Positions 58,563 to 64,000 of a stretch of DNA of 64,000 bases are shown piece by piece. Source of the stretch: Nigrospora sphaerica (Eukaryota; Ascomycota; Sordariomycetes; Amphisphaeriales; Apiosporaceae); contig JAGVVL010000015.1 in the NCBI GenBank assembly GCA_018287875.1, forward strand, positions 3,224,001-3,288,000. Direction: 5' to 3'. Both the position numbers and the translations under genes were made by a program. The notes under the pieces were generated by a model, which did not search any database, was not told where the DNA came from, and saw only the letters and a program-made list of their open reading frames with translations. Each line of letters starts with the position of its first letter. The first letter of the stretch is position 1.

Positions 58563-59168
58563 TGGCGTGCTGGCCGAGGGAAAGGAGGACCACGGGGGAA
58601 AGGGCCTGACGCCGCGGAAGTACGAAGCCTCTGTCAGTATGAAATAGGAAGCATGAAGGCGTCGAGTGATTGGTCTCGGCTGGGCGGGCGGGACCGGGGC
58701 CGACAGGATGACTACTGCTCTACTTCATGGGCCGCCTCTGGGCCCCGGGGTCGCTGTGGACAAGGTTCATCACGGATGCGAGATGACAGCGAAGTTACAA
58801 TGACTCGCAGGCTGTAGCCGCCGTCAAGACTGTCCATCGAGTAGGGAGTCGCACACAAGATCAACGCTTCGGCTATGCACCTATAATCCGGCAGCCGCAG
58901 CACGCAGCGCGCGTGGTATGAACTCAGACATGATAACGCACCCCCCCCTGGCGGTCTCGGCCCGCGGTGGCTGTGAGAGATGATGGCCAAACGCATCGTA
59001 CTGACCATGGGATGACACGGCTGCTGCGTGGTTCGTCAAAAAGGGTCGCGGCGCCGCCGTATTACAGCACCCGGCGTCTCCCCGAAGTGCTGCGCATCAG
59101 TCCTTGAAAGAAGCGACCCTCACCTCCCCCAGCAAACGGTCGAAACGACACACTCATCCTCGCACACG
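58563..59168. other. Intergenic region, O-methyltransferase relic to NmrA-like gene
   Basis: About 600 bases that should include the NmrA-like promoter. No coding or repeat feature is seen. Confidence 0.5.
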
Positions 59169-60441
59169 ATGCCTACCGTTGCAGTGTTTGGCGCCACAGG
59201 TAAGACGCAGCTCCCGGCCGATGGCTCGTGCTGACCCCTCCCCAGGCGTCCAGGGCGGCTCCGTCGTCCGCTTCCTCCTCGAGAAGCCCGAGTACAAGGT
59301 GCGGGCGCTGATGCGGGCGCCCGAGGCGGCGCGGGCGCAAGGGCTGGCGGCGCGCGGGGCCGAGCTGGTGTGCATCGACATGGACCGGCAGGAGACGCTG
59401 CCTGCGGCGTTCGAGGGCTGCGACGCGCTGTTCGTAGTGACGGAGTACTGGCCGGCGGTGGCGAAGCTGGGGCGCGACGGGGCCGGGCGGCTGGAGGTGG
59501 AGCAGTTCAAGAAGATCGCGTGGGCAGCGGCACGGACGCCGACGCTGCGCCACATTGTGCTCAGCACGCTGCCGGGCTGCGACAAGATGAGCGCCGGCCG
59601 CTTCCACGTGCCGCACTACGACTACAAGCAGATGGCCGTCGACTGGATGCGCCAAGAGTACCCCGAGCTGCTCGCCATGACGACCGAGTTCTGGCCCGGC
59701 TGGTACACCAGCAACCTCGTCAACCTCGCCGGCTTCGCCCCCATGCCGCCGACGCCCGGCGCCGGCCGCAAGGGCCGCAAGGGCAGCGTGTACGGGCTGA
59801 CCGAAAGCGGGCCCGGGGCGGCGGCCGAGGGGGGGGGCCACGGGAACAACGGGGCGAAGGCGACGAACGGCGCCGCGACGAAGAAGTCGATGAACGGCTG
59901 GAACGGGTGGCACGGCGGCCAGGAGACGCACCACGGGCTCGTCGAGGTGGAAGGCGAGGAGGAGGAGGAGGAGGAAGACGGGCCGGACAAGGAGTCGTAC
60001 CTGTTCGCGCTGCCGGCGAAGCCCGACTCGCTGCTGCCGATCGCGGGGGAGGTGGAGACGAACGCCGGCGTGGTGGTGGAGGCGATCCTGCGGGCGGGGC
60101 GGCGGGCGCACGGCAAGATCGTGATCCTCGTGACCGAGTACCGCAGCGTGGCCGACGTGGCGTCGACGGCGGCGCGCATCACGGGCAAGCGCATCGCCTA
60201 CGCCGAGATACCCGACGCGCACTACGGGCGCCTCTACGGCGACTACGAGGCCATCGGCCTCGAGATGGCGTCGCGCATGCGCTGGTCCGAGGTCTATCCC
60301 GACTGGCACGCCTTCGAACCCGAGCGCGTCATGACCTTTGCCGACCTCGGCATCGAGGGCCGGCTCGTCGGCTTCGAGGAGGCCGTCGAGCGCATCAAGG
60401 ACAAGATGTTCACCGGCCTCGTCGGGCCCCGGCACGATTGA
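59169..60441 (+). CDS. NmrA-like NAD(P)-binding Rossmann protein (2 exons)
   Basis: Exons 59169-59199 and 59246-60441 (a 46-nt intron, the shortest in the window, GTAAGA..CAG with CTGAC branch) give 408 residues. The intron falls within the dinucleotide-binding loop: VAVFGATG joins VQGGSVVRFLLE to form the GxxGxxG motif at about 7-14. Further NmrA-family features are the ALFVVTEYW segment, the HIVLSTL strand and YDYKQMAVDWMR in place of an SDR catalytic Tyr-Lys pair. NmrA in Aspergillus represses nitrogen catabolism by binding AreA, and relatives sense NAD(P) redox state; many fungal members are uncharacterised oxidoreductase-like proteins. A Gly/Asn/Glu-rich insert (genome ~59800-59985, including EEEEEEEDG) interrupts the substrate domain and looks disordered. 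Its role as regulator or enzyme cannot be decided here. Confidence 0.88.
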
Positions 60442-61235
60442 AGGGGGGGAGGGCGGCCGACGATCCGGGGTTACCGGCTTGTGCGGGGATGAAGTACTCG
60501 GGCGTTGGCGTCTAGGTGGTGTTTTCTCGTTCCTTGTTCCCAGTGTGGATGGTTTACGGCTTACGTGCTTAATCTGTATTGTGCCTTGAAACTCCTAATA
60601 CGTTCGTCGAGCCCACAGTGTTGTCGTGCGAAACGGGCTTGTTCCCCAAAACCTGCCGGCGCCGAGATGCGCCAGCATTCACGTGTCAGTTCCGGATTCG
60701 GGGGCCTAGGGAGGGTTGCTGTGCAAGCGCGCTGCATCATGTATGACTGTCGTCATCATTTCGGGCAATCCCGTTGTTCTCCCTTCGCCTCGGTCGCTTC
60801 TCCGCGCGGGAGCGGGAGCGGGATTGGGTGGGGAGGGGGAAGGCGGCAGCGGCAACGCAACCGGAAGCGACGAAGACCACTCGGAGAACATAGGACAGGG
60901 CCTCCCTCTCTTTATCTCTCTGTCCATGTATGTGTCTGTGATTTGGTTGGCGGTAGGTGGTTTCGCACCCGCCGCGCGAGGCTCGCGACGCAAAAACAAG
61001 GCCACGCGGAAAGGGCCGCTGATATCGCAACACGTGGTCCTCGCCCCCGTGACTCTAACACAACCTACGTGGCGATCGGAGGGTAGATAGGACAGCACCC
61101 ACACGCCGTTTCCCCCTCGCGTCGCGCGGGTGACGGGTTCGGGGCACGCCCATTATCTTCTGGCGAGGCATCTCGGTCGCTAGCTACCCTATCTCCATCG
61201 ATACGCCTCCGCCACGAGCGGAAGACTCCCGGACC
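60442..61235. other. Intergenic region, NmrA-like gene to small-protein gene 1
   Basis: About 790 bases. No coding region is supported; a plus-strand open frame at 60505-61086 has no domain and mixed codon use. It should hold the promoter of the next gene. Confidence 0.5.
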
Positions 61236-61956
61236 ATGACCGACCAGGGCGAACAGCACCGGCACCCGCCGGCAAAAGGGCGCTTCAAGGGCCCCCAGAA
61301 GAGCGAAACGGCCGCAGAGCCCTCGTTGCCGTGCGTACGCTCTTCCTGCCGCGTCCGCGGGCGTCTTCTGGCCTCTTGACTAACCGTGCCCGAGGGGGCA
61401 GATCACCACCGCCGCCGCCACCGCTGCCGGTAGGCGGATACGCGCCGTACTACGAGGCGCGCCCGTCCACACCGCAAGCGCCCCCGCTCCCACTCTTCCC
61501 CGCGAGGCGTGCGAGGGAGAGCAACCCCCCCCGGGACTAACGCGACCGCACTCCCAGGGACCTGCCCCTCGGCGGCTACGAGATCACCGAGACCATTCTG
61601 CCGGACCGCATCCCGTAACGAACCCCCTCCCCCTTCGCTAGTCTCCTGGCCCCCGTAACTGACAAGCCCGGAATCAACCCCACCTCCACAGGCCCATCCA
61701 TCCCGGCGGCTATGAGGTGCGATACAACTACTACGCGTACCCGGGACTGGCGTACAAGATGCGCGTCGACGACGGCCCGCCCTGGCACGGCTACGAGGCC
61801 CAGGAACCCATGCAGACGCGCCGTCAGTCGCCCCGTCAGTCGCCCCGTCAGTCGCCCCGTCAGTCGCCCCGTCAGTCGCCCCGTCAACCGTCCCGTCAGC
61901 CGCCCCGCCGTCGGGCCGTCGCCCCCGCCAAGGAAGAACTAGGCTGTTGCTGGTGA
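61236..61956 (+). CDS. Small Pro/Tyr/Gln-rich protein of unknown family, multi-exon (tandem copy 1)
   Basis: Exons read as 61236-61330 (starting MTDQGEQHRHPPAKGRF), an optional 61402-61446, 61558-61614 (LPLGGYEITETILPDRI) and 61692-61956 (PIHPGGYEVRYNYYAYPG onwards). Frames close with or without the 45-nt exon, giving 153 or 138 residues. CTAAC branch-like sites stand about 18 nt before the AGs at 61401 and 61557, which supports both acceptors; the donor after 61446 (GTACTA) is weak and is the least certain point. The protein carries repeated Gly-Gly-Tyr motifs, then a run of Arg-Gln-Ser-Pro repeats and ends in Cys-Cys-Trp. There is no signal peptide or known domain. The last exon is clearly related to the next gene (see findings). 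Function unknown; it may be a largely disordered protein. Confidence 0.55.
61822..61905. repeat. 12-bp coding minisatellite (CGTCAGTCGCCC)
   Basis: Five exact units followed by two diverged ones encode Arg-Gln-Ser-Pro repeats in the C-terminal part of small-protein gene 1. The period is a multiple of three, so copy-number change keeps the frame. Confidence 0.92.
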
Positions 61957-62322
61957 GGGCGAGGGAGCAAGTCCTGGCAGGTAGGCTGGTGGCCCCTAAG
62001 GCGTTCTTAAGCTGGAGTTGTCGGCGGTTTTTATCATTCTGGGCGCGGTTCGGTGAACGCAGGCAATTTTCGTGTGGTAGCGTGACCCGTCACCCATCTT
62101 CCTTTCTGTTTTCAGTTGGTAGTTCCCCTTTTCTCCGCTTCGTGAGTGAATCTTCCTGTTTTCTAGGCGACACCAAACCTCTAATCGAGAGTCCGCTCTC
62201 ATGACTTGGCCCTTCTCTCGTGCCTACTTGCAAAGGCCTCGTTGGTCTATTGTTCATGGGTCAACGCCACAAAAGGCTGGGTAACCGATCCAGTGGCGCT
62301 TACGATTATGTAAAAGAGTATA
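61957..62322. other. Short spacer between the two small-protein genes
   Basis: About 370 bases, T-rich compared with its surroundings. It should hold the terminator of copy 1 and the promoter of copy 2. Nothing specific is recognised. Confidence 0.5.
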
Positions 62323-63219
62323 ATGACAGAGGTCTATCCGATCACGCCGGCGCTCTGCCCTCACCGCGGTGAACCAGCCAATCGGGGCCCTGCGCACCCC
62401 GTGTCACCCAACACCTCACGACCACGGGGGGTTGAGGCGTCTTACGCCACGTCCACCCACTCAGCTTCAAATCACGAAATGCCCGCGGGGGATAGCCACC
62501 TACAAAGAAAAGAAATGGAGCGCGCGTTTCCCCGGCCACGACGGGGAGCCCGCCGCTTTGTGCGTTTGCACGAGACGAGCTCGTCGGTCCCCGCGCGCCC
62601 TGCATCTTCTTCCTCTTCATCTTCTTTTGCTTCTCGTATCCTGTTGGAAACCCCCACCCGAAGACGGCGACGGCGACAACATGGGCGACCATCACCGCCA
62701 CGGCGGACGCCGCCACTAGAAGAGGAAGCGCCGGCGCCGTCGCCACCCCCGGGAGTGAGAGAGACGAAACCGTCCTCTTCCCGTTTCTCAGCCCCCCGAT
62801 TCAAGAAGCCGCTCGTCCGGGGAGAAGAAAGAAAAGAACCCGCTGACTCGGACCCCCCGCTGCGTATCTGCGGCCAGGCCGCTTCCGCACGGCGGCTGTC
62901 AAGTATTCCACGAGGCGCGACCCTCGACGCCGCCGTACGTCCCTCTTCCCTCTTCCCCTCTCCCTGGCCTCGGGAATTGCCCTGGGTCCAAGACCGCATG
63001 GCGCTTTATGGCCTCGGAGGGCTGACGCGTTCCCCAAGGCCCATCCACCACGGCGCCTACGAAGAGGTCGACGACTATGGTCGGCCCTGGCCCCGCTACC
63101 ACGCCCACAACCCCGCGCAGGCCCGGCGCCGCTCCCACCACCACCACCAACGCCGGCGGGGGCGGGAGGAGAGACTTCTTTCTGTGCTTGCTGAAGAGGG
63201 CACGCCGTCCATATGTTAG
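62323..63219 (+). CDS. Arg/Pro/His-rich protein of unknown family (tandem copy 2, structure uncertain)
   Basis: One frame is open from ATG 62323 for 298 residues. Only its C-terminal part, from about 63039, is supported by similarity to copy 1: RPIHHGAYE followed by VDDYGRPWPRYHAHNPAQ. It ends with a His-run and Arg-rich stretch (HHHHQRRRGREE) and a short tail. The upstream part is Arg/Ser/Pro-rich and less convincing. Alternatives are a start at ATG 62998 in the same frame, or a spliced form with a start at about 62680 (in another frame, MGDHHRHGG, resembling the His-rich start of copy 1). A GTACGT donor at 62935 and an AAG acceptor at 63038 after a CTGAC could form an intron. The AG|GCCCATCCA sequence at 63037 matches the acceptor-exon junction of the last exon of copy 1. 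Function unknown. Confidence 0.4.
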   Translation: MTEVYPITPALCPHRGEPANRGPAHPVSPNTSRPRGVEASYATSTHSASNHEMPAGDSHLQRKEMERAFPRPRRGARRFVRLHETSSSVPARPASSSSSSSFASRILLETPTRRRRRRQHGRPSPPRRTPPLEEEAPAPSPPPGVRETKPSSSRFSAPRFKKPLVRGEERKEPADSDPPLRICGQAASARRLSSIPRGATLDAAVRPSSLFPSPWPRELPWVQDRMALYGLGGLTRSPRPIHHGAYEEVDDYGRPWPRYHAHNPAQARRRSHHHHQRRRGREERLLSVLAEEGTPSIC

Positions 63220-64000
63220 GGAGATATGGGGGTTTTAACGTGTAGGGTGTAACTGGGTGATGAATTTCTCGGAATGGGTTTAATAAATGGAGGGGGTGAG
63301 GGCGGGTTCGTTGGGCTGGTAATCCGACTTTTCATTGGTAAAACACCTTCCATCCCCCCTTTATTTCCTTGTCTTTTCGACATTGGACCTTCTTTCGCTT
63401 TGAGTTCATCCCCAGGCTATTGCATCCCCATAGGCAGGTTGGTTTCGTGTCGTGGTGGTTTACTTTTGGTGGAGTCTCTCTGGATCAAGCAATATTCCGG
63501 GGCGTTGAGCACACAGTCTCGCGACGGTTGTCTTTTACGGCCTCCGGTTATATGCCGCAAGGCGTCTTGAGAAAGGGTTCTTATGGCATGAGCTCAATAT
63601 AAAGAGCATTAGGTACCCATCATGGTGTTACGGCCTGGCAGATTGGTCCCTGCAGGAGTAGCCCTTGTAGTGCAGAACTGGACAGAATGATCCAACAAGT
63701 GGATCATTCCCGAAGCTTTTGCTTTGTGCCTCAGCGGGCAGTTGGTCCAGACGCGCTGTAAAACATGGCTGGAGAAACCAAAGTGCGCAAATTATAAGGC
63801 CGCAGCGGTCTTTCAAAAAGAGACGACAAGAATTGCATGTGAGAAACTATTCGGGGTGGCCTTGGTGTGCTTTCAAGTGCTCGCGTCACTACTTCTCTCC
63901 CGGGGAGCCGGTGTGCTTTCCATGAATGTTTCCAAATCCATTAGTTGTCACACGTTTTAATTTAATCAGCACATCCCTTCTTTTGCCCGAGTAACACGGG
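63220..64000. other. Right-end region without a supported gene
   Basis: The last 780 bases are lower in G+C than the genes. Short open frames (for example 63274-63570 and 63724-63960, plus strand) show no domain, codon bias or splice structure. The beginning probably includes the 3' end of small-protein copy 2. Confidence 0.5.

Overview
The window is nuclear DNA of a filamentous ascomycete, most likely a Sordariomycete. The basis is: genes broken by short spliceosomal introns (46-173 nt, GT..AG, several with CTAAC/CTGAC branch sites just before the AG); very strong G/C preference at third codon positions; long intergenic stretches; and a typical fungal gene set (CHL1 helicase, sterol glucosyltransferase Atg26, sphingolipid C9-methyltransferase, GH5 exo-1,3-beta-glucanase, Pth11-like receptor, NmrA-like protein). 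The species cannot be read from the sequence. No tRNA, rRNA, CRISPR array or intact transposon was recognised.

Layout. 1-5478: no convincing gene, simple repeats. 5479-7561 (+): CCCH zinc-finger protein. 8845-10847 (+): BCS1-like AAA ATPase. 12146-15033 (-): CHL1/DDX11-type Fe-S DNA helicase, convergent with the previous gene. 15764-18138 (-): secreted beta-propeller 3-phytase with EGF-like modules between two propeller halves. 19580-21141 (+): UNC93-like membrane protein. 23543-28245 (+): Atg26, five exons. 29948-31995 (+): MFS transporter. 33580-34632 (+): F-box-like, cysteine-rich protein. 35986-37539 (+): mitochondrial PP2C phosphatase. 38285-38946 (+): alpha/beta-barrel (ABM-like) protein with one frame break. 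39523-41121 (-): low-complexity conserved protein. 44033-45775 (-): sphingolipid C9-methyltransferase. 46567-48081 (-): exo-1,3-beta-glucanase. 50478-52353 (-): amino-acid permease. 54979-56278 (-): Pth11-like seven-helix protein. 57143-58562 (+): decayed O-methyltransferase. 59169-60441 (+): NmrA-like protein. 61236-63219 (+): two adjacent genes for small Pro/Tyr/His-rich proteins of unknown family.

Function. The genes do not form one pathway. Several concern the cell boundary: sterol glucosylation (Atg26), glucosylceramide methylation (C9-methyltransferase), wall glucan trimming (exo-glucanase), nutrient scavenging (phytase, permease, transporters) and surface sensing (Pth11-like). The right-hand 9 kb looks like accessory DNA: a Pth11-like receptor, an O-methyltransferase relic, an NmrA-like protein, and a tandem pair of fast-diverging, repeat-bearing small genes. 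That pair (61.2-63.2 kb) is the best candidate here for something undescribed. Splice positions were read by eye from consensus sites, frame and family conservation, not from transcripts.
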